Source of the DNA: an uncultured Eubacteriales bacterium
GTDB taxonomy: Bacteria; Bacillota; Clostridia; Oscillospirales; UBA644
Reading direction: 5' to 3'
Assembly: GCA_900547165.1 (NCBI GenBank)
Contig: URFZ01000004.1
Span: 1 to 64,000 of the forward strand
Length of the DNA stretch: 64,000 nt
Below the pieces are notes generated by a model, which saw nothing but the letters and a program-made list of their open reading frames with translations, made no database searches and had not been told where the DNA came from. This document shows positions 45,516 to 53,227 of this stretch, piece after piece. The position numbers were made by a program, and so were the translations under genes. Each line of letters starts with the position of its first letter. The first letter of the stretch is position 1.

Positions 45516-46704
45516 TTTGTTTTTCCTCCGCAAGTTTTTCGATGAGTTTGGGCAGGATTTCGTAAAGGTCTCCTACAAAGCCGTAATGCGCGATATTGAA
45601 TATGGAAGCGGCGGAATCGGAGTTTATCGCGATTATGCGGTCGGAGTTTTTCATGCCCGCCGCAAACTGAACGGCGCCGCTGATACCGACGGTTATTATA
45701 AGTTTGGGCTTGACGGTTCTGCCCGAAAGCCCTATCTGACGCTTGGGGTCAAGCCAGCCGAGCTCGATTATCGGGCGTGTTCCCGCGATCTCCGCGCCGA
45801 GCAGGTCGGCGAGGCGGCGAACAAGCTCAAAATCTTCTTCTTTCTTTATTCCCCTGCCGGCGGCGACGATTATTTCCGCGTCGGATATGTCCTTTTCTTT
45901 CGCTTTTTTTATGACTTCGAGAACCTCGGTCGTCGTTTCTCTTTTTTCGGGCGCGAGTTCCATGCGAAAAACTTCTCCGTGCGGTTCGGTCTTTGCGGGA
46001 GCGGAAAATATCTTGTAACGCACCGTGCAGAGCTGCGGGCGGGTCTTGGGGCAAAGTATCTTTGCCATGATGTTGCCGCCGAACGCGGGACGTATCTGAA
46101 CAAGGTCTGTGTTTTCGTACATTTCAAGCACGGTGCAGTCCGCCGTCAGCCCCGTTCTGAAACGCGCGGCGATACGGGGCGCGAGAGAACGTCCGACATT
46201 GGTCGCGCCGACGAGGACGGACGAGGGCTTGACACGCTCGATGAAGTCTTCAAACGCGTTTGAGTAAGGAAGCATTACGAAATCGGCAAATTCGGGATAG
46301 TCGTAAACATAAACGCGGTCAACGCCGTATTCAAGCAGCGTTTTGACGTTTTTTTCGGTGTTGTGCCCGATAAGCAGCGCATATACTTCGTGTTTTGTCA
46401 CTGCCGCGAGTTCGCGGGCTTTGCCGATGAGTTCGAATGTGACGGGGTGGAGAGTTCCTTCCTCGGCTTCCGCGTAAACGCAAACGCCGTTCCAGAGCGA
46501 TTTATCAACAAGTTCGTCGTGGGTCTCGACAAGCGAAACAACGCCCTCGGGACCTTTTTTGACGCAGAGTTTGCACATGCGGCAACCCGCGCCGATGTCG
46601 AGAGTTTCGTCTTCGTATGTAATGGCGGAGAAAGGACAGACTTTTATCAGCGCTTCCGCCGCAAGAGGCGTGACAAGCGCCTTGTTTATTTTCAAAGATA
46701 TCAT
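45508..46704 (-). CDS. etfA: Electron transfer flavoprotein alpha subunit with N-terminal ferredoxin segment
   Basis: 398 residues from the ATG at 46704 (AGGAGG upstream). The first 60 residues have a Cys pattern, VCPFSAI and CRMCKLC (Cys23, 41, 44, 47), consistent with one [4Fe-4S] cluster as in lactate-dehydrogenase-type EtfA. The Etf alpha domain follows, with the FAD-binding [18 protein letters not shown]-like [11 protein letters not shown], and [25 protein letters not shown]. It accepts electrons in the confurcating complex. It lies between etfB and the dehydrogenase gene. Confidence 0.93.
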   Translation of the reverse strand: MISLKINKALVTPLAAEALIKVCPFSAITYEDETLDIGAGCRMCKLCVKKGPEGVVSLVETHDELVDKSLWNGVCVYAEAEEGTLHPVTFELIGKARELAAVTKHEVYALLIGHNTEKNVKTLLEYGVDRVYVYDYPEFADFVMLPYSNAFEDFIERVKPSSVLVGATNVGRSLAPRIAARFRTGLTADCTVLEMYENTDLVQIRPAFGGNIMAKILCPKTRPQLCTVRYKIFSAPAKTEPHGEVFRMELAPEKRETTTEVLEVIKKAKEKDISDAEIIVAAGRGIKKEEDFELVRRLADLLGAEIAGTRPIIELGWLDPKRQIGLSGRTVKPKLIITVGISGAVQFAAGMKNSDRIIAINSDSAASIFNIAHYGFVGDLYEILPKLIEKLAEEKQNV

Positions 46705-46717
46705 TTCGCCGTCCTCC

Positions 46718-47506
46718 TTATATGAATTTGCCTTTTTTGAGAAGCCCGAAGATGCCGTCCGAGAGTTCGGAAGCCGAACCGTTGAAAATCTCTTTGTTTT
46801 CGTTCTTTTCGGGCGGGAATATCTTATCGACCTGCGTGGGTGAACCCGCAAGCCCGTAATGCGTGGGGTCGCGGTCTTCCATATCTTCGAAAGTCAGCAC
46901 GCTTATCTGTTTTTCTTCGTCTGTCTGCCATTTGCGTTTGCAGGACGGCAGACGGGGAGAGTTTATGTCCTTATCAACGCAGATAAGACACGGCAGACGC
47001 ATACGCTGAACCTGTGTGGAAGATTCGAGATTCATGCGGACGGTTATTGTTGTGTCCGTCACTGCAAGCACTTCCGTGACGTTTGCCGCGTGGGCGCAGC
47101 CGAGATGTTCGGCTATCTCCGCGCCGACTTGGGCTGTGTCGCCGTCCGTGGTGAGTTTGCCGCAGACAATAAGGTCGCAATCAAGTTTTTTTATACCGCC
47201 GACAAGCGTATACGACGTTGCCAGCACGTCTGCGCCCGCGAACTTTCGGTCGCTTATCAGAACTCCCCTGTCCGCGCCCATATAAACGGTTTCGAGCAAT
47301 GCGGTCTTTGCCTGCGGAGGTCCCATGGTCACGGTTGAGACCGTGCCGCCGTAACGGTCTTTGAGTTCAAATGCGGTCTCCAACGCGAACAGGTCGTAAG
47401 GGTTCAGTTTGCTCTCTACGCCGTCGCGGACGAGCGTTCCCGTTTCGGGGTCAACGGCAACTTTTGTCGTGCCCGGAACCTGCTTGACGCACACAACGAT
47501 ATTCAT
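46718..47506 (-). CDS. etfB: Electron transfer flavoprotein beta subunit
   Basis: 262 residues. NIVVCVKQVPGTTKV, LNPYDLFALETA, VTMGPPQA and CGKLTTDGDTAQVGAEIAEHLG are typical EtfB motifs; the last is part of the bifurcating-FAD/AMP site. AAAAGGAGA precedes the ATG. It is the first gene of the etfB-etfA-dehydrogenase operon. Confidence 0.94.
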   Translation of the reverse strand: MNIVVCVKQVPGTTKVAVDPETGTLVRDGVESKLNPYDLFALETAFELKDRYGGTVSTVTMGPPQAKTALLETVYMGADRGVLISDRKFAGADVLATSYTLVGGIKKLDCDLIVCGKLTTDGDTAQVGAEIAEHLGCAHAANVTEVLAVTDTTITVRMNLESSTQVQRMRLPCLICVDKDINSPRLPSCKRKWQTDEEKQISVLTFEDMEDRDPTHYGLAGSPTQVDKIFPPEKNENKEIFNGSASELSDGIFGLLKKGKFI

Positions 47507-47540
47507 TCGGACATATCTCCTTTTATGTTATATCTTTAAT

Positions 47541-47559
47541 ATGATATGTGTTATATCAT
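47541..47559 (-). promoter_or_regulatory. Candidate operator in the etfB leader
   Basis: Perfect inverted repeat ATGATAT-GTGTT-ATATCAT just downstream of the promoter start point, well placed for a repressor responding to lactate or redox state. The regulator is not identified. Confidence 0.45.
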
Positions 47560-47569
47560 TTTCTACAAG

Positions 47570-47598
47570 ATTATAGCATACATTTCCGATAAATGCAA
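47570..47598 (-). promoter_or_regulatory. Promoter of the etfB-etfA-dehydrogenase operon
   Basis: Minus-strand TTGCAT (47593-47598) and TATAAT (47570-47575), 17-bp spacer. Confidence 0.85.
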
Positions 47599-47703
47599 GA
47601 TTGAAAATGCGCCCAATGTGCAATATCGTTAAAAATATATAAATACAGTTTATATGTTTTGGTTATTATTGAAAATATGGCGCTCAAAGGATAAAATCGG
47701 GAG

Positions 47704-47772
47704 TTTAGTCAGATACAATTTGCAAAATCATAATTTAGTCAGATACGATTTGGCAAATCGTACTTGACTAAA
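47704..47772. repeat. TTTAGTCAGATAC direct and inverted repeats
   Basis: Two near-identical 19-mers (TTTAGTCAGATACnATTTG) at 47704-47722 and 47734-47752. The second forms a 39-base near-perfect palindrome with the right arm at 47754-47772 (CAAATCGTACTTGACTAAA; two mismatches). No gene lies within 200 bases on either side apart from the minus-strand surface-protein gene. The rest of 47600-47820 is AT-rich without other signals. Confidence 0.75.
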
Positions 47773-47820
47773 TTTGCGATGTTGGAAAATATTCGGCGCA
47801 ACAGACGAAGAAGAAACAGC

Positions 47821-47869
47821 AAAACGCAAAAAGAGAGAACCGCCGACCTCTCTCCAATCGGCGGTTCTC
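47821..47869 (-). terminator. Terminator of the InlB-repeat surface-protein gene
   Basis: 12-bp perfect stem GAGAACCGCCGA/TCGGCGGTTCTC (47835-47869) followed on the minus strand by TCTTTTTGCGTTTT. The 186 bases between it and the gene's stop (47870-48055) hold no gene. Confidence 0.85.
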
Positions 47870-48055
47870 GAAGGACCGGTTATACGAATAAATCATCTGC
47901 TTTTGACAGACAATTTATCGTCTGTATAGAAATTTTTTCTGAGCAAAGTTATTTGTGTCTGTTAAAAATGCCCCATAGGCAACGGCAGAATATACGCGCC
48001 TTGTTGCCTATGCCTGATAATATCGGAGCGACAACCGTTTCGAAGCCCGATTATA

Positions 48056-49771
48056 TCAGAACGCCTTTTTCTTTTTGAGGACGATAAGTCCCGCAAGGCA
48101 GAGAGAAGAAAGCATCGCGGCTGCGACCCAAATGCCGAGGTTTGCGGGGTCGGAAGTCGAGGGCGTTTTTTCTTTTTTGGGAATTTCCGTCCCCTCGCTT
48201 CGCTTTGTGCCGCAGACGGAACATTCTTCGTGTTTTTCTCCCGTTTCGTCTTCGGTCGCTTCGCGGTCTACGATCCATTCAAAGGTGTGTGCGTCTTCAT
48301 CAAGACGAACGCCGCAAACGCACTCGTGCCAATGTTTTTCGGCATCAGCGCGAATGCCGTTTTCATCGGGAGCATGGGCAACGGCAGCGTCGGTTATTTC
48401 GCAGCCTGCATTTTGGCATTCATGCCAATGACCGTTTTCGTCGGAGAGCCACTCTCCCGAAAAATCGTGATTGAGCGCTGCTTTTATCTCATAGCCGCAG
48501 ACGGTGCAGTTTATCGCGGTGGTGCAGTCGCCGTCGTCCGCGCCGACGTGCGCTTCTTTGGTGTCAACCGCTTCGCAGCCTGCGTTTTGGCATTTATGCC
48601 AATGCCCGTTTTCGTCGGAGAGCCGGTCGCCCGAAAAATCGTGCTGTTTTGCGGCGGTGACAACTTCGGAGCAGTATACGCAGTAAACGGGAATCGTGCA
48701 ATCGCCGAGGTTCAAACCCGGAGTATGCCCGTCGTAAACGGTCACGTCGGCGGTCGTTTTGTTTCCCGCCTCGTCGTAAACAACGATGCTGTTTTTACCG
48801 AACGGAAGCGTATAAACGCCGTTTTCGGGTTTGATCTCCTCGTTGTTTACGAATACGCCGTACAGGTATTCCTCAGTGACCGTGAACGTTTGCCCTGAGC
48901 AGTATATTCTGCCGTCCTCGATGCCGTTTATAACGGGCGCTGTCTTGTCTATTATTATGCGGTCGGAGCGGAGATACCGAATATTCATTCCGCCGTCAAC
49001 TATCATGACGTAAATGATATATTCGCCGTCCTCGTCAAGAACAATAGGCTCTTCATAAGAGGCGTACACCGCGTTTTCCATGTCGGCAACGGACATATCC
49101 TGCGATGAAATAATATAGCCTATCATCATGACGGTGCCGTTATCGTAAGCCGTAACCGTGACGGTCTGCGTATCTGCGCAGTACCATTCATAGGTAAGCG
49201 GAGAGGTAAAATCAATCCAATTATAGCCGCGGAGCGTTATCATGCCCTCGGGCGCAACCGTGTCGTGCCAAACGGCGACAAGTTTTATTCGAAGCCAACC
49301 GTCTGTTTCAAGGTCGCCGAATTTGGTATCGGCGGTCACAAAAGTATCTTTGAAGCGCCAGCCTTTGAACTCAAAGCCCTCTCTTGTGGGGGCTGCAACG
49401 CCTTCAAGAACCTTATCCGAATAGTAAAGCGTTTTTTCGGGAATAGATGTTCCGCCTTGCGTGTCGAAAGAGACGTAATACTTTATTGCCGACCATTTTG
49501 CTTTGTAAGTCGAAACGCCCGGACCTGTCGGCACATACGTCCAACCCGTGAGACGGTGTCCCGGCTTATAAACGTCGGCAGACGTCGGGAAAGGGATATT
49601 CTCACCGAAAATGTAACTTGTCGGCAACGTATACCCCTCTTTGACAAAGCCGCCGTCAAGGTCGAAAATCAGTTGAATCTCCCTTTTTTCGTCATCGGCG
49701 TTGGCAGCAAGAGCCAACAGCCCGAACGACAGCACTATGGCAAGCAGAATACAAAATACTCGTTTCTTCAT
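48056..49771 (-). CDS. Secreted surface protein with InlB-type and Cys/His repeats and C-terminal anchor
   Basis: 571 residues from the ATG at 49771 (GGAGG upstream; a TTG two codons earlier is too close to it). A signal peptide (about 1-24, ending ALAANA) is followed by two Listeria-Bacteroides (InlB B-type) repeats, IFDLDGGFVKEGYTLPT and FDTQGGTSIPEKTLYY with GFEFKGWRF. Then come Ig-like segments (about 175-350) and three Cys/His-rich repeats built on HDFSG..LSDENGHWH.CQNAGC (about 375-520). The end TPSTSDPANLGIWV, a hydrophobic segment and KKKKAF resemble a cell-wall or membrane anchor. Likely an adhesin or binding protein; ligand unknown. Confidence 0.8.
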   Translation of the reverse strand: MKKRVFCILLAIVLSFGLLALAANADDEKREIQLIFDLDGGFVKEGYTLPTSYIFGENIPFPTSADVYKPGHRLTGWTYVPTGPGVSTYKAKWSAIKYYVSFDTQGGTSIPEKTLYYSDKVLEGVAAPTREGFEFKGWRFKDTFVTADTKFGDLETDGWLRIKLVAVWHDTVAPEGMITLRGYNWIDFTSPLTYEWYCADTQTVTVTAYDNGTVMMIGYIISSQDMSVADMENAVYASYEEPIVLDEDGEYIIYVMIVDGGMNIRYLRSDRIIIDKTAPVINGIEDGRIYCSGQTFTVTEEYLYGVFVNNEEIKPENGVYTLPFGKNSIVVYDEAGNKTTADVTVYDGHTPGLNLGDCTIPVYCVYCSEVVTAAKQHDFSGDRLSDENGHWHKCQNAGCEAVDTKEAHVGADDGDCTTAINCTVCGYEIKAALNHDFSGEWLSDENGHWHECQNAGCEITDAAVAHAPDENGIRADAEKHWHECVCGVRLDEDAHTFEWIVDREATEDETGEKHEECSVCGTKRSEGTEIPKKEKTPSTSDPANLGIWVAAAMLSSLCLAGLIVLKKKKAF

Positions 49772-49926
49772 CTTCAATCCTCCGTCATCTGTTCGGCGCA
49801 GGAAAGCCGCGTTTCACAATTTAATATTGGGTTATGCACCAATTATATCATAGTTTGTAATAAAATGCAATAGGAAAATGAAAATTTAAAAAAAATGATA
49901 AAAAAAACAAAAGTAAAAACTTTATA

Positions 49927-49955
49927 TTGACAAATAGGTATAATACATGTATAAT
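49927..49955 (+). promoter_or_regulatory. phd-doc promoter with candidate Phd operator
   Basis: Consensus TTGACA (49927-49932) and TATAAT (49950-49955), 17-bp spacer. A direct repeat GTATAAT (49938-49944 and 49949-49955), spaced one helical turn apart, covers the -10 box and would suit autorepression by the antitoxin. Confidence 0.85.
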
Positions 49956-49980
49956 TTATTAAAGAAGGTGTGATGCACAA

Positions 49981-50223
49981 ATGATAATTGACACTAATCA
50001 AGTTATAACTGTAACAGCAGCAAACCAAAACTTCTCAAAAGTGACGCGTATTGCGGATAAATACGGTAAAGCGGTAGTATTTAAGCACGGAAAGCCAAAA
50101 TACATTCTTGTCAACACGGAAAAAGAACCCCAGCTTGAATTGACTGATGATGAAAAAATTGATATTGTTGCGGCAAGAGTTTTGAAAAAGTACAGAAAGG
50201 CTTTTGAGGAACTGGCAAAATGA
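49981..50223 (+). CDS. phd: Phd/YefM-family antitoxin
   Basis: 80 residues. The N-terminal Phd/YefM fold (MIIDTNQVITVTAANQNFSK...KYGKAVVFKHGKPKYILV) binds DNA and represses the operon; the charged C-terminal part (about 50-80) should wrap the toxin. AAGGTGTGATG precedes the ATG. The stop overlaps the doc start by 4 bases. Codons are more A/T-rich than in neighbouring genes, consistent with lateral acquisition. Confidence 0.88.
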   Translation: MIIDTNQVITVTAANQNFSKVTRIADKYGKAVVFKHGKPKYILVNTEKEPQLELTDDEKIDIVAARVLKKYRKAFEELAK

Positions 50224-50600
50224 TAAAGTTTTCGAAAGACAAAATTCTGCTGCTTCATAGATTAGTTTCAGAGCAGACAGGCGGAGATATCGGAGTTCGA
50301 GACGAATCTCTCATTGAATCTGCGATTTCAAGTGCTTTTCAAACTTTCGACGGAGAAGAATTATTCAAAACAATTGAAGAAAAGGCTGCAAAACTCGGAT
50401 ATGCATTGATTTCAAATCATGCTTTTGTTGACGGAAACAAGCGAATAGGTATGTTCGTTATGATTACGTTCATGGAAGTGAACGGTATTAAAATATTTTC
50501 AACAGACTCCGAAGTCGCAGAGCTCGGATTGTCTGTTGCTGGCGGGCAAAAATGTTACGAAGACGTACTTAACTGGATCAAAGACCACGAAGTTGAATAA
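50220..50600 (+). CDS. doc: Doc-family toxin (Fic fold kinase)
   Basis: 126 residues. The Fic/Doc motif HAFVDGNKR (about 67-75) is intact; Doc enzymes phosphorylate elongation factor Tu and stop translation. The N-terminal LLHRLVSEQTGG..GVRDESLIESAI is also typical. It is coupled to the antitoxin by an ATGA overlap and followed by its own terminator. Confidence 0.92.
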   Translation: MIKFSKDKILLLHRLVSEQTGGDIGVRDESLIESAISSAFQTFDGEELFKTIEEKAAKLGYALISNHAFVDGNKRIGMFVMITFMEVNGIKIFSTDSEVAELGLSVAGGQKCYEDVLNWIKDHEVE

Positions 50601-50631
50601 GCTCTTTTTCATAAAATTTCAGACACACGCA

Positions 50632-50671
50632 CAAATCCCGCGGAGTGAAAAAACTCTGCGGGATTTGTTTT
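50632..50671 (+). terminator. phd-doc terminator
   Basis: AAATCCCGCGGAG/CTCTGCGGGATTT stem (13 pairs, one G-T) followed by GTTTTC. Confidence 0.88.
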
Positions 50672-50721
50672 CTGAATGAATATATCTGAATTTATGAATA
50701 TGCCTTTATTCTTCCGTTAAA

Positions 50722-51693
50722 TCACTTTGCCCAAAAGAGCGTGACAAAAACGGTAACGGCGGAGACAAACGCCTGAACAATGGCGAAACGGTAATCGACC
50801 TGAGTGTTTGACCAGCCGCGGTTTTTGCGCATATGGTCGTGAACGGGCGTTCTGATATTCCAGAAAAGTTTGACGTGCAGAAAACGCTTCATCGAAACCT
50901 TTACAAGACCGAGACCGCCGTCAACGAGCATTACAACGGACGCGGGAATGTAAATGAACGGGCTGCCCGTTTTGAGTGCGGCAAGCGCGATGACCATACC
51001 CATGGCGCGCGAACCTGCGTCACCCATCATAAGCGACGAGGGGTTGGCGTTAAACCAAAGATAGGCGAACAGCGTTGCGACAAACATCAGCGTTGAGAAG
51101 TTGAAGCCGTCGGCGCCGTTGCGGATAACATCGACGGCAACAAGCGTCAGCAGCGTTATCGAAGTAAGCGTTGCGGAAAGACCGTCTACACCGTCGGTGC
51201 AGTTGGTGACGTTGATGGACGTCCAAACGAGAATGACCGTGAGTATGCCGAACACAACGGGGTGAATGCCGAACGTGAAATCAGCGATAACGAGCGTTGC
51301 GGTGTGGTCGTTGTAAAACAGGAACGTAACGGCAACGGCAACCGCAAGAAGCAGGTCGAGAATGCCTTTTTTGTATTCGTTCCACGGCACGGACGACGCA
51401 TCGTCGAAAAAGCCCGTAAGCATGGTGGCTATTACGATGAATATGTAAATGCCGTACTCGATATTAACATCGCCGAACAGCAGCGCCGCGACCGCAAACA
51501 CGAGAACAAATATTATTCCCGCGCCGCGGGGTTTGCCCGCCGAAAGTTTTCCGTCAACGGCAAACTCTCTGCCGCCGTCACGCGGAAGTTTGTTTTTGAA
51601 CAGTTTTGTGAACAAAAGCGTTGCGGCGAACGCGAATATCACGCCGATATAATATACAAGCGAGTGATTGACGCCGTTTATCAGATTGAGCAT
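50722..51693 (-). CDS. MraY-like phospho-sugar-pentapeptide transferase (divergent)
   Basis: 323 residues with about 10 membrane segments. Family motifs are present but altered: NCTDGVDGLSA (canonical NLTDGLDGLA), MMGDAGSRAMG (canonical MGDTGSLALG), and IRTPVHDHMRKNRGWS in place of the usual PxHHHFE loop. Other MraY signs are PRGAGIIFVL (usually PTMGG) and GFFDDA. The reaction would be transfer of a phospho-sugar from a UDP-donor to undecaprenyl phosphate. It sits alone, not in a dcw cluster. It may be this organism's MraY or a paralogue for another envelope polymer. Confidence 0.82.
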   Translation of the reverse strand: MLNLINGVNHSLVYYIGVIFAFAATLLFTKLFKNKLPRDGGREFAVDGKLSAGKPRGAGIIFVLVFAVAALLFGDVNIEYGIYIFIVIATMLTGFFDDASSVPWNEYKKGILDLLLAVAVAVTFLFYNDHTATLVIADFTFGIHPVVFGILTVILVWTSINVTNCTDGVDGLSATLTSITLLTLVAVDVIRNGADGFNFSTLMFVATLFAYLWFNANPSSLMMGDAGSRAMGMVIALAALKTGSPFIYIPASVVMLVDGGLGLVKVSMKRFLHVKLFWNIRTPVHDHMRKNRGWSNTQVDYRFAIVQAFVSAVTVFVTLFWAK

Positions 51694-51724
51694 ATACAGC
51701 CTCCGAAATTTTCATTTACAGCAT

Positions 51725-51753
51725 ATTATACCATACATTTGCGGATATGGCAA
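51725..51753 (-). promoter_or_regulatory. Promoter of the MraY-like gene
   Basis: Minus-strand TTGCCA (51748-51753) and TATAAT (51725-51730), 17-bp spacer, close to the GGAGG site and ATG at 51693. Confidence 0.88.
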
Positions 51754-51797
51754 GAGTATCGTCAAATTTTTCGGAGATTCGGGGATTCTGATTTTCT

Positions 51798-51862
51798 ATT
51801 CCGCAAGATTTCGGGATTTCATTCCGCAGGATTTTGAGATTTCATTCCGAAAGATTTTTTTT
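51798..51862. repeat. 23-bp tandem repeat, nearly three copies
   Basis: ATTCCGCAAGATTTCGGG..., ATTCCGCAGGATTTTGAG... and ATTCCGAAAGATTTTTTTT at 51798, 51821 and 51844. Full units are 23 bases with a few differences. They lie between the MraY-like promoter and the stop of the GNAT-YoaP gene. Confidence 0.8.
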
Positions 51863-51897
51863 GCGGACGGTGCGGAAAGCACTTTTGTTGAGCGAGG

Positions 51898-52650
51898 TCA
51901 GACTATGCCGTCGATTATTTTTTCGAATTTTGGGACGGACTGAATCTCATGCGTGATGAAATTGCCGTTGTGCCAAAGCGAAAATGTCGTAAACGGGCAG
52001 GGGGCGTTTTGTGCGGCTTCGCGTGTATCAATATGAACGGACGTCATTTTTACGCCGCGTTTTTCGGCGGCGGCGCAGAGCAGCGGAACATACTTTGCGG
52101 TAAACGGACATTGCGAAGTGTAGAAAAGAGTAAAACCGACGGACATTGTCGCGGGAGCGTTCACGCAAGGACGGAATTGCGGAATTTCTGCCGATTCGTC
52201 AAACGGCAAATACCAAAGTTCGAAATACGGAGCTGCCGCATCGGCAAGTTTGAAGCCTTTATAAAGAAGATATTTCGGGTCGGACAAAAAACCGTGTTTC
52301 TTTTTCGAAGACAGAACGCAAAGCCCCTTTTTCCCCTTTTCGCGGCTGTCCCGAATACATTCGGCAAGCAGTTCGGAGGAATATCCGTGTCCCTTGAATT
52401 GTCCCGAGACCCAAAGACAGTCAATATACATATACCCGTCGGCTGCTATCGGAGCCCACGCGTTTTCAGCGGGGATATATTCGATAAAACATTTGCCGCG
52501 GACATTACCTTTCAGAAAAACAAGTCCCTCGTCAAGACGTTCCGCAAGCCACTCTTTTTTCGACGATACCTGAACGTCCTTGTTGTTCGAAATCGCACAG
52601 CAGATATGCTCGGCATCAAGATTTTCATGAGTGAGACGTATAAATTCCAT
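51898..52650 (-). CDS. GNAT acetyltransferase with C-terminal YoaP-like domain
   Basis: 250 residues. The N-terminal part (about 1-150) is a GNAT acetyltransferase with the acetyl-CoA loop region VSGQFKGHGYSSELLAE and a YKGFKLAD end. The C-terminal part (about 165-250) is YoaP-like, with FTLFYTSQCPFTAKYVP carrying a single redox-type Cys, and a thioredoxin-like beta layout. Similar two-domain proteins occur in Bacilli and Clostridia; substrate unknown. Confidence 0.82.
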   Translation of the reverse strand: MEFIRLTHENLDAEHICCAISNNKDVQVSSKKEWLAERLDEGLVFLKGNVRGKCFIEYIPAENAWAPIAADGYMYIDCLWVSGQFKGHGYSSELLAECIRDSREKGKKGLCVLSSKKKHGFLSDPKYLLYKGFKLADAAAPYFELWYLPFDESAEIPQFRPCVNAPATMSVGFTLFYTSQCPFTAKYVPLLCAAAEKRGVKMTSVHIDTREAAQNAPCPFTTFSLWHNGNFITHEIQSVPKFEKIIDGIV

Positions 52651-52804
52651 TATCTTCTCCTTTTATAAAACATACGTTGCAAATTATACGGAACATTATA
52701 CAACCAACAAAAGGATTTGTCAAGTAGATGTTTTTTACAAGGCTTTTGCGAAAGTTAGGACGAAAATCAGCCCGTCAAAACCGTCAAGAGTTCGGGTAGA
52801 ATCA
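52651..52804. other. Upstream region of the GNAT-YoaP gene
   Basis: AGGAGA at about 52656 is the ribosome site of the GNAT-YoaP gene. No promoter pair could be assigned with confidence and no gene is seen. Confidence 0.4.
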
Positions 52805-52824
52805 GCGCATCAAATCAATATATA

Positions 52825-52947
52825 TTCGGCGAATTCATTTCGCCGAACTATTTTTTCCTGTGCAAACCAAACGCTTAAACCCCATACATATAAATAAAGT
52901 GAAGCGCGACCCTGCAAAAGCAGAGCCGCACTTCCAAGAGAAAGAAA
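52825..52947 (-). repeat. Structured repeat element, copy 1 (downstream of htrA)
   Basis: On the minus strand: TTTCTTTCTCTTG, a 34-nt hairpin (52901-52934; 15 pairs, TTTT loop), a T-rich conserved linker, then the 9-bp palindromic hairpin TTCGGCGAA..TTCGCCGAA (52825-52847). It is paired with copy 2 at a 208-base offset. Similarity may extend to 52805. Confidence 0.8.
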
Positions 52948-53012
52948 CTCTCAAAACGCGCCGCCGTTTTGAGAACAGCCATGTGCGTGTTGCGCAGCGA
53001 CAATTTCGCACG
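52948..53012. other. Spacer between the two structured repeats
   Basis: Contains a CTCAAAACG/CGTTTTGAG hairpin at 52949-52972 and a GC-rich segment; not shared between the repeat copies. Confidence 0.4.
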
Positions 53013-53032
53013 GCGTATCGGATCGACCGGTC

Positions 53033-53150
53033 TTCGGCGAATTTATTTCGCCGAACTATTACTCCCTGCGCAAACTAAACACTTAAATACAATACATATA
53101 AAATGAAGAGAGACTTCACCGAAGTGAAGCCCCTCTTCCAAGAGAAAGAA
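53033..53150 (-). repeat. Structured repeat element, copy 2 (downstream of htrA)
   Basis: Same layout as copy 1. The 34-nt hairpin at 53105-53138 has 15 pairs and, on the minus strand, a C(UUCG)G tetraloop; the palindrome is at 53033-53055. It starts about 80 bases after the htrA stop and could act as its 3' end, since ATTTTATAT follows the hairpin. Confidence 0.8.
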
Positions 53151-53227
53151 ATATGAAAAAAACACGAGCAAGCAATTTAAGTTTTCCGACCGCGTGATTG
53201 CGAGCGCGGAGGAAAAGGGCTTATGCG

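Noticed and set aside
47764..48078. 104-codon plus-strand open frame
   Set aside because: It spans the terminator hairpin of the surface-protein gene and the palindrome arm, and the product is basic low-complexity sequence.
51798..53150. CRISPR-like repeats
   Set aside because: The 23-bp units are tandem without spacers. The 208-base repeats number only two, with long, structured, diverged units. No cas genes are present.
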